Positions 17,349 through 27,087 of a DNA stretch of 64,000 nucleotides are shown piece by piece. Source of the stretch: G963664835 sp963664835 (GTDB lineage: Bacteria > Chloroflexota > UBA6077 > FW602-bin22 > JBCLEL01). Where the stretch lies: contig CAXXUG010000006.1 in assembly GCA_963664835.2 (NCBI GenBank), forward strand, positions 1 to 64,000, in the 5' to 3' direction. Numbering within the stretch: the first letter of the stretch is position 1; each line of letters starts with the position of its first letter. A program made the position numbers and the translations under genes. The notes below the pieces were generated by a model that did no database searches, was not told the origin of the DNA, and was given only the letters and a program-made list of their open reading frames with translations.

Positions 17349-18290
17349 CTATGCCTGGTGAGCGCCCTTGTACATGCGAAGTTGAAAGTACGTGATTATC
17401 ATCGCCACGGTGAGCAGGACCACCGCAGCCGCGGACGCATAGCCCGTCCGCTGGTGCCGGAATGCCTCGTGGTAGATAGTGAGAGCGATCACGTCGGTAG
17501 CGTGGAATGGCCCCCCATCGGTCAGTATGAAAACATACTCGAACGTGCGCACGGACCCGATCGCGCCGAAGATCAGCAGTGCCGCGGTCGATGGCCATAG
17601 CATGGGTATGACGACGTGCCATATTCGCTGCAAGACATTAGCCCCATCCACCAGAGCCGCGTCGATTAGCTCCGAAGGGATAGTCTGCAAGCCGGCCAGG
17701 TATATCACCATCGAGAACCCGGCCGAATGCCAGACCGCGGCCAGGATAATCCAGAGCAACGCCAACTTGTAGTCGCCCAGGAATTGCTGCTCGATACCCA
17801 ACGGCCTCAGTATGGTGTTGAATAGACCCAGGTTTGGCTCATAGATGTGGTCCCAAGCGAATGCCACCACTACGGCAGATGTCGTTAGAGGCAGGAAGAT
17901 TGCGGTGCGGTAGGCGTCACGCAGTTTGATCTTCCGATTTAGCATATAGGCCGCGGTGAACCCTATGACCAGTCCTGCCCCAACGGAGACTACAAACCAA
18001 ATCAGATTGTTTTTGATTGAGGCCAGGAACCACTTATCGGCGGTCAACAGCTCAATGTAGTTGTCCAGGCCGACGCCTATGCGGGTTTCTTCGATCCAAC
18101 CATCCCATTTGAACAGACTATCGTACAGCAACCTGAATATGGGCCAAGCCACGTACAGGAGGTATACGGCTACGGCCGGCAGGATGAAGAGAAAATTCGT
18201 CAGATGAGAGCGTCTGATGAATCGGAGGATTGACGCCTTGACGCCGGCCCGAGAAGTCGGCGACGGAGTCCAAAGTCGGGTGCGGCTCAA
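17349..18290 (-). CDS. Carbohydrate ABC transporter permease (MalF/UgpA type)
   Basis: Inner-membrane permease of 313 residues with six helices after a basic N-terminal stretch. The EAA loop appears as SELIDAALVDGANVLQR. Start is at 18290 and the stop is 12 nt before the MalG-type partner, so the two are translated together. It lies 100 nt after the binding-protein gene, with a hairpin between. Confidence 0.92.
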   Translation of the reverse strand: MSRTRLWTPSPTSRAGVKASILRFIRRSHLTNFLFILPAVAVYLLYVAWPIFRLLYDSLFKWDGWIEETRIGVGLDNYIELLTADKWFLASIKNNLIWFVVSVGAGLVIGFTAAYMLNRKIKLRDAYRTAIFLPLTTSAVVVAFAWDHIYEPNLGLFNTILRPLGIEQQFLGDYKLALLWIILAAVWHSAGFSMVIYLAGLQTIPSELIDAALVDGANVLQRIWHVVIPMLWPSTAALLIFGAIGSVRTFEYVFILTDGGPFHATDVIALTIYHEAFRHQRTGYASAAAVVLLTVAMIITYFQLRMYKGAHQA

Positions 18291-18311
18291 GTATCAGACC
18301 CCTGTTGGGAT

Positions 18312-18337
18312 GACCCTGGCCTTTGCGGGCCAGGGTC
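18312..18337 (-). other. 10-bp intercistronic hairpin
   Basis: GACCCTGGCC and GGCCAGGGTC form a perfect stem with a 6-nt loop between the binding-protein gene and the first permease. No T run follows on the transcribed strand. Such hairpins often protect the 3' end of the binding-protein message or weaken read-through, raising binding protein over permease; that role is inferred here. Confidence 0.55.
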
Positions 18338-18390
18338 TTGCAATAGCATGATGCTGACGGGAACCTTGGGGTTGTTGCGATTCCTGGTTC

Positions 18391-19944
18391 CTAGTTACAC
18401 CTCGTCTCCCAGACCTTCTGTGCTTCTTCCAGAACCTCGTCGATCGTCGTACGACCATCTATCAACCCCTGCATTCCCGGAGCGAGCGACTCGTCAGTAG
18501 CCGTACACTTCGTCCACCGCAAGATAGTCCTGCCTTCGTTAAGGATAGCCATCGTTGGCGCAATGACGTTCTTGTCGAAGTTCGGGAAGGCACTTCCCAT
18601 CGTAACGCCCTTCTTGGCCGGTGGAGAGGGCCTGTTCGCGATGAAATCCTGCCCGGGGCCGTCCACGTACCAATTGATCAGATCCCAGGCGCGGTCCTTG
18701 TCTGCTGTCTGAGTCATCGCCCAGCCGGCTGCCGATGACGCGAGCGTCTTCCCGTCCGGAGGCTCGATGATGCCCCACTGCTCACCGTGCCCCCCAGCCT
18801 CGCCGGCTCGTCCCGGGCCCCACCATCCGCTCCAACCCATGCACGCGGCAATCTTCTTTTCGATGAACATCTTTACCGCATCCTGGTAGCCGACGGCCAG
18901 CGGGTTGGGCTGGGTCCAGTTCCTTTCAAAGATCGTCGTGTAAAGCCTCAGCGCTTCGCGGCATTCGTCGCTGTCGAACCTTCCGGTTCCCTCCCAGTCG
19001 ATCTTGTCGCGATAGCCCGGCGCGGCGGTTTCCAGCAGGAGCGTCCAGTACGAGTTAGCCCACCAGAGGGCCTTCATCGGCATTGCTAGAGCGGGGACGC
19101 CGGCCTCTGTAAACGTGTCATTGACTCTTACGTATTCGTCCCACGTTGTGGGCAACTCCAGGTCGTGCTCCGTGAATAGATCCAGATTGGCATAGGTAAA
19201 TCCCAACGCCTGCGCGTAGACGGACAGATGGTAGTGGTTTCCCTTGCCTTCGATCTGGCCGAATTTCTCGAACTCGTCGATGGGGCCAGCAACGAAGTTA
19301 TCCTTCCAATTGGACCCCCATTCGGCTGATGCATAGTCCTGTAGAGGGACGATCAGTTCCTCGCGGCCCATAGGCTGTAGGACGCTCCAGTTGTTCTCGA
19401 ACACGTTGGGCCCGACGCCGGCCGGGACCGCTGCCTTGAGGGCGTCAATGTACCTCGGGTAATCGACGGGAATGTGCTCTTCGGTGATACCGGTGTCTTC
19501 CAGGAGGGCTTCACCCATGAACTGGCCATCCTTCTTGAATCCATCATTTGTCGCGAAGTGGACCCAACCCCAAGAGGTCACCACCTTCTTTTCCATCATT
19601 ACCGGCGCGACGGTGACGACCTTCTCTTTTTCGACGATTACTTCCTTCTCGACCTCGACTACTTCTCTCTTTACGACCTCAACCGCCTTCTCAACCTCGA
19701 CGGTCACTACCTTTTCTACTTCGACCGCTTTTTCAACCTCGACCGTAACGACCTTCTCGACTTCCTCTCTGACGATCTGGGTCACGACCTTCTCGACCGG
19801 GACTTCCTTTTCGACTACTTGGACCCGTTCTTCGGTGACAACTTGAGGCTGACACGCGGCCAAGATTGGCAGCGCGCCCGCCGCTCCCATTGCCGCCAGA
19901 AATGAACGACGCGACCAGTTGCGTTTCAATATCTTGTCAAACAT
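18391..19944 (-). CDS. ABC transporter extracellular solute-binding lipoprotein (carbohydrate)
   Basis: Family 1 binding protein for the permeases downstream. The N-terminus has a strong Tat motif (SRRSFLAA) and lipobox (ILAAC), then about 90 residues of Val/Glu/Lys stalk, then a roughly 390-residue binding domain rich in aromatics (GWSGWWGPG). The frame is open from 19986, but ATG 19944 directly precedes the signal and has AGAGGAG upstream. It is divergent from a GH36-like glycosidase, which suggests that the ligand is a galactoside-like oligosaccharide. Confidence 0.93.
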   Translation of the reverse strand: MFDKILKRNWSRRSFLAAMGAAGALPILAACQPQVVTEERVQVVEKEVPVEKVVTQIVREEVEKVVTVEVEKAVEVEKVVTVEVEKAVEVVKREVVEVEKEVIVEKEKVVTVAPVMMEKKVVTSWGWVHFATNDGFKKDGQFMGEALLEDTGITEEHIPVDYPRYIDALKAAVPAGVGPNVFENNWSVLQPMGREELIVPLQDYASAEWGSNWKDNFVAGPIDEFEKFGQIEGKGNHYHLSVYAQALGFTYANLDLFTEHDLELPTTWDEYVRVNDTFTEAGVPALAMPMKALWWANSYWTLLLETAAPGYRDKIDWEGTGRFDSDECREALRLYTTIFERNWTQPNPLAVGYQDAVKMFIEKKIAACMGWSGWWGPGRAGEAGGHGEQWGIIEPPDGKTLASSAAGWAMTQTADKDRAWDLINWYVDGPGQDFIANRPSPPAKKGVTMGSAFPNFDKNVIAPTMAILNEGRTILRWTKCTATDESLAPGMQGLIDGRTTIDEVLEEAQKVWETRCN

Positions 19945-20023
19945 AAACTCTCTCTCTCCTCTTAGGCAAAAAAAGTCACCACCCAAATAGAGCGCGGATC
20001 GAGCCGAGTTTCTTTATCTCGTC

Positions 20024-20035
20024 ATCACCTCCTTT
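20024..20035 (-). promoter_or_regulatory. Shine-Dalgarno-like sequence far upstream of the second binding-protein gene
   Basis: On the minus strand AAAGGAGGTGAT is a full complement to the 16S rRNA 3' end, 80 nt before the start at 19944. The only start next to it opens a 3-codon frame (ATG ACG AGA TAA). It parallels the site at 198-209 before the first binding-protein gene. Confidence 0.2.
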
Positions 20036-20190
20036 GTCCCGATGCACTCGTCAGCGCGCCCGCCAATAGTAGAATATGCGACATAACATGGCGACTATCG
20101 GATATCTTATTAAAGAATCAACTCGCTGTCACTTTCGCTCGTCTAGCACGTGCGGGCAAAGGGCAGGCGCAAATTGCCGAGGAGTTGGAA

Positions 20191-23166
20191 ATGTTTCGAC
20201 GAAGCTGGCGATCTGAGGAGTGCTACGTTCGGGAGGAAGGCGATGCCATCCACATTGGCAACTCATTGGTGGAACGTGTTCTCTCTCGCGAAGGCGGCAA
20301 TTTGCGGACGGTGGCAATTGTAAACAAGCGGACCGGAAAATCTTGGCGGCTGAACACCCGCGCCGAGGTCACTCTGAGATTCGGCGCGGCAACTTCGCGC
20401 ATCGACATTCCACAATGGCGCTACACACCGGGAAATCGCGAGCCGGGACCACCTGAGGACGACGTCGGATTCAGGGCCGGCTATCACAAACCAGACTTCG
20501 ACGACCGAGACTGGAAAGAAGTCGAATGCATCAACGCGGCGACGGAACCGACCGACTCCGTCTGGCCGGGTTATGGCTGGTTTCGAGCTCCATTCAATCT
20601 TCCGTCGGATGGCGCCGGCTGGCAAATTGCGTTCGGACTTGGAGGCTATGACCACGAGGACTGGCAGAGCTACAGGTTGTTTGTCAACGGCGAGGAGATC
20701 GGTTCGCGTGAGCTGGGCGGTCGCTGGCGCGAGCCAAGGCCATTCACCTTAGATCCAAGCCATCCCGCCTACTCCGCGCTCCGTTTTGGCGACGATAACC
20801 TAGTCGTTATCCAAGCCGGCCGCCTGAACAAGATGCTGCCCGGCATGATCCCGGCTGAAGCTGAACACTACCTGTTCATGAGTCGAGTATCAGACCAGTT
20901 CGTCACCGTGGGGCCTCCGACCAAGGAGATACGCGATTTTCAACTCAAAGACTGGGCTTTTGGGGGCGACCGACACTGGCTGTGGGCCACCTTCTGGGCT
21001 GAGAACGAGGCGGAGCAGATTCGCGTCGCATACAACTACCAGGTTCGCGCCGGCGATCCGATAGTACGCAAGAGGGTAGAGGTCGAGAACACGGGCGCAT
21101 CGTCCCGGCTACTGCTTGACGTAGACGTGGAAGATTTCGAGATTGATGGCACTACATCAGACGGTGGCCAGGGGCTGCCCATCGTGATAGGCGACGAAGC
21201 GTATTGCGCGATCGAGCATCCGGCGGGGCTGAACCAGGGTTTTGGTGATGGAGTTCGCCTCCGGCACCATCCGGCCTTCACGCTTGCGCCCGAGCAATTG
21301 ACCACCAGCAAAACGGCGATATTCGGCGTAAGCGAGCGTGGCGCGGCCCGTGAAGGTTTCCTGGAATATCTGCGCAAGACTGGCCGGCGTCAAGACAAGT
21401 GGATATCCATCTACGATCCATTCGGTCTCCACGACTATACCAATCCAAGAGACCCTATGTTCCTCCTCACCGAGGAAATCGCGCTCGATACCGTCGAAAT
21501 GCTCAAGGAGCTTCGTGCGCGCGGGATCACCTTCGACTATTACATAATCGACCATGGGTGGACCGATGAGACCTCCGACCTCACTTGGTTCAAGCGCGAT
21601 GCATTCCCCAATGGACCTGGCAAGCTGGTCCAGGCGCTACACGAGATCGGCGTCAATTTCGGCCTGTGGTTTGCAACGAATAATGCGCCGGCATCATGTG
21701 GGCACTATCCGCCGGTGCAGGATTGCACCACCCCTCATGGCTCCAAATATCACCTGAGGTCGAAGCGCGAGCTATGCATGGCGGCCGAGCCGTACCGCAC
21801 TATCTTCCGCAACGCGTTGCTTCACCACATCAGAGAGAACAATGTGCGGGCTATAAAGATTGACATGGCTCGCCTGTACTGCAACAGCACAGGGCACGAC
21901 CACCTGCCGGGCAAGTATTCGCTAGAAGCGCAAATGGACGCTATGGTAGAAACCGCTCGCATAGCAATCCGAGCCTGCCCCGACCTGTTTCTGATCTGGT
22001 ATTGGGGATATAAGTCGCCTTTTTGGATGTTGTATGGCGACACTGTTTTCGACAAAGGGCTGCGCATGGAGGCAGCAGCCGTAGCCAGCCCGCCGAACCC
22101 GATGTTCCGGTCGAGCGTAAGCCTGAATCTGGACCAAGCAGCTAGCTACGCCGAGTTCACGCCGCTCGTCGCCCAGGACAGTCTTGGAATCTGGATCGGC
22201 GAGGGGAATTGGGCAAATGGCTTGGGCAAAGATGACTGGCGGGATGCCTGGGTGATGGATCTGGCCCGAGGCAATCTGGTATCCCAGCCGTGGGGCAACT
22301 TAGGATTATTCGATGAAGAAGACTTCGACTTTTTGGCCGAGTGGTACCAATTCATGCGGGAGAATTGGCGGCTTTACCTGCACACGCGGCTCGTTCTTGG
22401 AGATCCCTGGAAGGCAGAGGTATATGGCTACGCCGGCGGCGACGGTACTCACGCCGTAGTGACAGTGAGCAATCCGGGCTTCAATGCGTCGGCAATCAGC
22501 CTGCGGCTTGACAAGAGGATCGGTCTACAACCGAGCGACCGTGGCTTCCTGGTACGGCAGCGCTACCCGCGGAGGGGCGTGCTGTCGCCCTCCGGCGCCG
22601 CCAGACACGCATTCGGCGAGACCGTCGTCCTGCCGCTGAGGCCGTTCGAGGTGGCTGTCGTGGAGGTCGGCGAGGACTTGGATACGTCCGGTTGGCCGGC
22701 TTGGTCGGCACCAACAATCGCTGACAGCCAGGAACTGACGGCCGAAACTCAGGCCGCGTCGCCTGACGCCGTCCACTTGACGGTTCCCCCGCCGGACCGC
22801 ACCGACGTTACTGCATTTGCCGCCCGTGCCATGACTGGCGAGCTCTTGCTCCCTACCCTTCAAGAGCCACGTGCGCTTGCGTTGGTCGTCCGGCTGAGTA
22901 GGGGTGGCGCACACTGGTATCACCGGGACATTCGTGGGCTTATGACGTTACGCGCCCATGTTGGAGGGCAGGATCTGGGGCATGAGACAATTCCCGGCTA
23001 CTATTTGGCCAACGGGCCGGGCAGTCCCTGGCTCATATTTCGCTTGCCGGTCCAGCCGGTGCATAGTGAACAACCTCTAAGGTTCGAGTTGGCCGGATTG
23101 CTGCCGGAGGAGGTGGAATGGCAGATCGAATCGTGGTGCTACTATGAATGGTGGAATGGTCGATAG
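20191..23166 (+). CDS. GH36-like (clan GH-D) glycoside hydrolase
   Basis: Large glycosidase of 991 residues, probably acting on alpha-galactosides or related glycosides. The N-terminal third is a beta-supersandwich containing an inserted jelly-roll (about residues 95-200; WRYTPG to WREPRPF). A TIM barrel follows (FDYYIIDHGW, FGLWFATNN), with IKIDMA giving D558 as the likely nucleophile in the position of the KWD motif of GH36. A C-terminal beta domain ends the protein. No signal peptide is seen, so it is probably cytoplasmic and acts on imported substrate. ATG 20191 has GAGGAG 6 nt upstream. It is divergent from the sugar ABC genes. Confidence 0.75.
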   Translation: MFRRSWRSEECYVREEGDAIHIGNSLVERVLSREGGNLRTVAIVNKRTGKSWRLNTRAEVTLRFGAATSRIDIPQWRYTPGNREPGPPEDDVGFRAGYHKPDFDDRDWKEVECINAATEPTDSVWPGYGWFRAPFNLPSDGAGWQIAFGLGGYDHEDWQSYRLFVNGEEIGSRELGGRWREPRPFTLDPSHPAYSALRFGDDNLVVIQAGRLNKMLPGMIPAEAEHYLFMSRVSDQFVTVGPPTKEIRDFQLKDWAFGGDRHWLWATFWAENEAEQIRVAYNYQVRAGDPIVRKRVEVENTGASSRLLLDVDVEDFEIDGTTSDGGQGLPIVIGDEAYCAIEHPAGLNQGFGDGVRLRHHPAFTLAPEQLTTSKTAIFGVSERGAAREGFLEYLRKTGRRQDKWISIYDPFGLHDYTNPRDPMFLLTEEIALDTVEMLKELRARGITFDYYIIDHGWTDETSDLTWFKRDAFPNGPGKLVQALHEIGVNFGLWFATNNAPASCGHYPPVQDCTTPHGSKYHLRSKRELCMAAEPYRTIFRNALLHHIRENNVRAIKIDMARLYCNSTGHDHLPGKYSLEAQMDAMVETARIAIRACPDLFLIWYWGYKSPFWMLYGDTVFDKGLRMEAAAVASPPNPMFRSSVSLNLDQAASYAEFTPLVAQDSLGIWIGEGNWANGLGKDDWRDAWVMDLARGNLVSQPWGNLGLFDEEDFDFLAEWYQFMRENWRLYLHTRLVLGDPWKAEVYGYAGGDGTHAVVTVSNPGFNASAISLRLDKRIGLQPSDRGFLVRQRYPRRGVLSPSGAARHAFGETVVLPLRPFEVAVVEVGEDLDTSGWPAWSAPTIADSQELTAETQAASPDAVHLTVPPPDRTDVTAFAARAMTGELLLPTLQEPRALALVVRLSRGGAHWYHRDIRGLMTLRAHVGGQDLGHETIPGYYLANGPGSPWLIFRLPVQPVHSEQPLRFELAGLLPEEVEWQIESWCYYEWWNGR

Positions 23167-23212
23167 GAGATGTTCGACTCTTTCAAATCTGGTCTTAGGA
23201 GAATCGTGATCC

Positions 23213-23965
23213 ATGAGTGCTTCGTTGAGTGGGAAGTTTGCAGTCGTAACGGGGGCCGCCCGCGGACTCGGCCGTGAGATCGCCCAGGCTTTGGCTGAAG
23301 CGGGCGCTGACATAGTTGTGGGCGATATCCAGGAGGAAGCCGGCTCGTTGGCAGCCTCGGAGTTGGCGGAACTTGGCCGGCGCAGCGTGTACATCCACAC
23401 TGATGTCACGCAGGTGGCCGATTGCCGGAACCTCATCTCGGAATCGGTCAGCCGCCTGGGTGGGTTGCACATCCTCGTGAACAACGCCGGGATCACTCCG
23501 ATGGTGTCCATACCGAATACGACAGAGGAGGTGTGGGACCGCGTTCAGAACATCAACCAGAAAGGCGTCTTCTTCTGCTCGCAGGCTGCGGCGGCTATCT
23601 TCAAGGAGCAGAGGACCGGGCGCATCATAAACATTTCTTCGATTGGCGGCCACACCGGCACACTGATCGGGGCGGCGCACTATGCAGCCTCCAAGGGTGC
23701 GGTGATGAGTATGACCAAATCGTTCGCTACTCACCTGGCTCCTTATGCCGTCACGGTGAATGCGGTAGCACCGTTTCTGATGCGAACCGACCTCACCAAG
23801 GATTGGGATGAGGAGCTCTTCGAGAGCATAGCCAAGAGCGTCCCGATGCGTCGTATCGGTACACCCCGGGAAGTCGCGGATACAGTCGCGTTCTTGGCGT
23901 CTGATGCGGCCAGCTTTATCACAGGTGCGACCATAGACGTGAACGGCGGCAGTTTGATGCGTTAA
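23213..23965 (+). CDS. SDR family oxidoreductase (FabG-like)
   Basis: Classical SDR of 250 residues. TGAARGLG (13-20), NNAG (90-93), S142/S143, Y157 and K161 are all present, and the end (ATIDVNGGS) is typical. It lies 46 nt after the glycosidase on the same strand and may be in one operon with it, oxidising the released sugar or a derivative. FabG itself is less likely from this context. Confidence 0.9.
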   Translation: MSASLSGKFAVVTGAARGLGREIAQALAEAGADIVVGDIQEEAGSLAASELAELGRRSVYIHTDVTQVADCRNLISESVSRLGGLHILVNNAGITPMVSIPNTTEEVWDRVQNINQKGVFFCSQAAAAIFKEQRTGRIINISSIGGHTGTLIGAAHYAASKGAVMSMTKSFATHLAPYAVTVNAVAPFLMRTDLTKDWDEELFESIAKSVPMRRIGTPREVADTVAFLASDAASFITGATIDVNGGSLMR

Positions 23966-24049
23966 GGTGCGGTGTTCGTTGGATCGGTTGGTCTCGGTCG
24001 GGTCGCCACGGTTACCAGAAGGCCAAACCCAAGAGCATCCCGTGTCAGG

Positions 24050-24820
24050 TCAATCTCGCGGCAGGGACATCTTGGCAGTCTGCCCTCCGTCGACGTAGAT
24101 CACCTGGCCGGTCATAAAGTCTGCCCCTTCGGACGACAGGAAGACCGCCACCGACGCGATGTCTTCCGGCAGCCCTACCCTTCCCCAGGGCACCCAACTC
24201 TGTCCCTTCTCGGTCGTATAGTCCGGCATCGTTTTAAAATACCGCGGGACCTCGATGAGCCCCGGCCCGATCGCGTTCACTCTCACGCGCTTGGGCGTCA
24301 ACTCTGTCGCGAGCGTCCGGGTGAAAGTATAGTTGGCGCCCTTGGTGGCGGCGTATGCAGTGTGATTGGCATAGCCGGCGAAGGCGTGGACCGAGGTCAA
24401 GTTCAAGATGCTGCCGCCGGTCCGCTTCTCGATGTGTTTCAAGGACTCCTGGGCGCAGAAGTAGTACCCACGCATGTTCACGTTGAATAGGTCGGTATAG
24501 TCCTTCTCGGTCGTCTCCTCAAACGACTTGGTCAGTGTCACGCCGGCGTTGTTGACCAGAATGTCGAGGCCTCCCAGGAAGTCGACTGCCTCTTGGACCA
24601 GACGTCGACACTCCGATACCAAGCCTAAATCGGCCTGGACCGCCAATGCTTTGCCTCCCCGCTCGTTAATCTCCGAGACCGCGTCGATGGCTCCCTTCGC
24701 GCTGCTGGCGTAGTGGAACACCACGGACGCGCCTTCCTCCGCAAATCTCTGGGCCACGCCCAGGCCGATCCCCGTGCCAGCGCCGGTAACCAGTGACAGT
24801 TTGCCTTCCAAAGCTCCCAA
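24050..24820 (-). CDS. SDR family oxidoreductase
   Basis: Classical SDR of 256 residues with TGAGTGIG (12-19), NNAG (90-93), S143, Y156 and K160; the C-terminus VIYVDGGQT is typical of glucose or 3-oxoacyl type members. Start is TTG 24820 with AGGGGGA upstream. It is convergent with the preceding SDR, and the two are clearly different sequences rather than a recent duplication. Confidence 0.9.
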   Translation of the reverse strand: MGALEGKLSLVTGAGTGIGLGVAQRFAEEGASVVFHYASSAKGAIDAVSEINERGGKALAVQADLGLVSECRRLVQEAVDFLGGLDILVNNAGVTLTKSFEETTEKDYTDLFNVNMRGYYFCAQESLKHIEKRTGGSILNLTSVHAFAGYANHTAYAATKGANYTFTRTLATELTPKRVRVNAIGPGLIEVPRYFKTMPDYTTEKGQSWVPWGRVGLPEDIASVAVFLSSEGADFMTGQVIYVDGGQTAKMSLPRD

Positions 24821-24938
24821 TGTGTCTTCCCCCTGTTTGATTTTGAATCTCGCTGCATCTCTCGGGCATTTTCGATTGAGAGGAAAAGATAGGCCGGATA
24901 ACCAAATTGCGCAATTCTGCTCAGATATTACCGGCCGG

Positions 24939-26468
24939 CTAACCCAGCAGGTTTTTCAAAACAACTGGCAGTTCGGTTAGCAGATCGCCGGCGATTGCGC
25001 CGGCCGGCCCCACAGATTTCTCCAAATTGAGCCCTGCCTTCCCGTGGATGTATACGCCAGCCCGGGCAGCGTCGTATGGGTTTGTGCCTTGGGCGATCAG
25101 CCCTCCGATCACCCCTGTCAGGACGTCGCCGGTGCCGGCAGTCGCCAGAGCCGGCGTGGCGATCGGACTTACGGCCGTCATCAGACCGCTAGCGACGACC
25201 GTGTAAGCGCCTTTTAGCACCAGCACGCCACCGAACGAACTTGCCCACTCGCGAGCGGTCTCGATCCGATCGGGTATCGTGGGTCGCCGTGTCAGGCGGG
25301 CCATCTCGCCAGGATGCGGCGTCAGCACGGCGCCGGCTGGGACCAGCTTCCACCATTCTTCGATCTCTGAGAGTAGGTTCAATCCGTCTGCGTCGATCAA
25401 GACTTTGGGAGATCCTTCTGCCCTCCTTAGCTGTTCCAGGATATTGAGCAAAAAGCTCTTACTGCTCAGGCTGGCGCCCAGGCCGGGCCCGACGACAAGC
25501 GCAGCGACGCCTTCCAACCCCTCGACTAACCTGTCCGCCGCCGACTCGTCGAGGTCGCCATCATTGTGTGGTAATGGCAGGAAGATTGGCTCGGGCGAAC
25601 GACTCGCCAGCACCGGAACGCTCGGTGCCGGCACGGCCAGACCAACCAGGCCGGTCCCGACCCGCAGCGCCGCCATCGCCGAAAGCCAGGGGGCTCCGAA
25701 GTACCTGCTGGACCCGCCGGCGACAAGCAGCCGGCCGAACGTGCCCTTGTGACCTGCCGTTGGGCGGGCCGGCACTAGCGTTCGAATCGACCGACGATCA
25801 ATCAAGTCTAGCGAGAGCGAATCTGTAAGCGAGGATGGAATCCCGATGTCGACTACTACTATCTCGCCGACTAAGGAGCCGCCTGGTAGAAGGTAAAGCC
25901 CACGTTTCGGGGCGCCGAGGGTGACGGTTACATCGGTTTGCAGGGTCGCAGGATCGACCTCGCCGGTATCGGCGGCCAAGCCGGAGGGCAGATCCATTGC
26001 GGCAATCTTCAATCCCCGGCGTTTGTTTCCCCGTACAGTTGCCAGGACCTCTGCCATCAAGCCCTCGATTGGGCGCCGCCGGCCGGTGCCCAGCAGCGCA
26101 TCTACCACCAAGTCCGCGGTTTCGAGACAAGCCGGCAGAGGTGACAGTCCATCTTCCATTCGGCGGATCGGGACGCGTCTCTCGACCAAGAGCATTATCT
26201 TGGCGTCATTGGAGGGAGGTCTTCCAACCTGGAACACCGAGACCCTGGCGCCACGATCCGCGAGGTGTCTGGCCGCGACAAGCCCGTCCCCACCGTTGTT
26301 CCCGGGTCCGCAGAGCACAACCGTACGCAGGCCGGCCAATTCCCATCTCTCAGCCAGAGCATCGACGAAGGCTCGGCCGGCGTTTTCCATCAGCGCGGGG
26401 CCGGGTAAGCCCAGTTCGCCGGCCATGTCCTCCAGCCGGCGCATCTCGCTATTCGAAACGACTTTCAT
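24939..26468 (-). CDS. nnr: Bifunctional NAD(P)H-hydrate epimerase / ADP-dependent dehydratase
   Basis: Metabolite-repair enzyme that restores NADH and NADPH from their hydrates. Residues 1 to about 215 are the YjeF_N epimerase domain (GPGNNGGDGLVAARHL). The rest is the YjeF_C ribokinase-like domain (HPGEMARL, GTGDVLTGVIGG). The 509 residues equal the usual fused length. It lies 73 nt after acpS on the same strand, a common pairing. ATG 26468 is the chosen start. Confidence 0.95.
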   Translation of the reverse strand: MKVVSNSEMRRLEDMAGELGLPGPALMENAGRAFVDALAERWELAGLRTVVLCGPGNNGGDGLVAARHLADRGARVSVFQVGRPPSNDAKIMLLVERRVPIRRMEDGLSPLPACLETADLVVDALLGTGRRRPIEGLMAEVLATVRGNKRRGLKIAAMDLPSGLAADTGEVDPATLQTDVTVTLGAPKRGLYLLPGGSLVGEIVVVDIGIPSSLTDSLSLDLIDRRSIRTLVPARPTAGHKGTFGRLLVAGGSSRYFGAPWLSAMAALRVGTGLVGLAVPAPSVPVLASRSPEPIFLPLPHNDGDLDESAADRLVEGLEGVAALVVGPGLGASLSSKSFLLNILEQLRRAEGSPKVLIDADGLNLLSEIEEWWKLVPAGAVLTPHPGEMARLTRRPTIPDRIETAREWASSFGGVLVLKGAYTVVASGLMTAVSPIATPALATAGTGDVLTGVIGGLIAQGTNPYDAARAGVYIHGKAGLNLEKSVGPAGAIAGDLLTELPVVLKNLLG

Positions 26469-26541
26469 CGGCCCTCACTGTTTCGTTCAGTATGGAACGG
26501 CGTATGTCCTACTGTCTTAATTCGGTAATTCAACTGCTTCG

Positions 26542-26967
26542 TCATGAATGGGTCTCGGTGGTGTCTGCTTCCGGCTGATGAGATGCGACGACGAATGCGG
26601 CGCCGAGTTCCACGCTATGAGTTAGGCTAACGGCAAAGTGATTGAGTCCGATTTTCTCGGCTCGGGCCGCTGCGCCGCCGTGCAACAATATGTGCGGTTT
26701 GCCGCGCCGGTCGGAAATCACTTCGATTTCCCGCCAACCAACCCCTCGGAGGCCGGTTCCAAGCGCCTTGGTGACGGCTTCCTTGGCCGCGAATCTGACC
26801 GCCAGTTCAGGAATACGCCGGCGGGAGTATCTGATCTCCCGGGCTGTATAGATGCGGTTGAGAAAACGGTCGCCGAATCGATCGACAGCCTTGGCTATAC
26901 GGTCGATCTCTATTAGGTCGATTCCGGTTGATAGAGCAACACGGCCTTCGCCGGATAGGTCGAGCAC
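26542..26967 (-). CDS. acpS: Holo-[acyl-carrier-protein] synthase
   Basis: Transfers 4'-phosphopantetheine from CoA to the serine of acyl carrier protein. GIDLIEIDRI holds the metal-binding aspartate, and RFAAKEAVTKALGTG is the second signature. The 141 residues include about ten extra N-terminal residues from GTG 26967, which is the only canonical start before the domain. It is upstream of nnr in a likely two-gene operon. Confidence 0.95.
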   Translation of the reverse strand: MLDLSGEGRVALSTGIDLIEIDRIAKAVDRFGDRFLNRIYTAREIRYSRRRIPELAVRFAAKEAVTKALGTGLRGVGWREIEVISDRRGKPHILLHGGAAARAEKIGLNHFAVSLTHSVELGAAFVVASHQPEADTTETHS

Positions 26968-27087
26968 GGTTCACATCCTATCGATTGGTTATGTGTGCAG
27001 TGTTGTCCGGCTGTCGTGCATGTTAGCAAGCCGGACGTGACGGCGGTTGATGATCCTGAGATGATAGATCGGGAGAGTCTCTCCCAG

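Noticed and set aside
19472..19905. Two overlapping plus-strand frames opposite the second binding-protein gene
   Set aside because: Same artefact of the stalk repeat; Ser/Thr or Asp/Leu monotony is not a natural protein.
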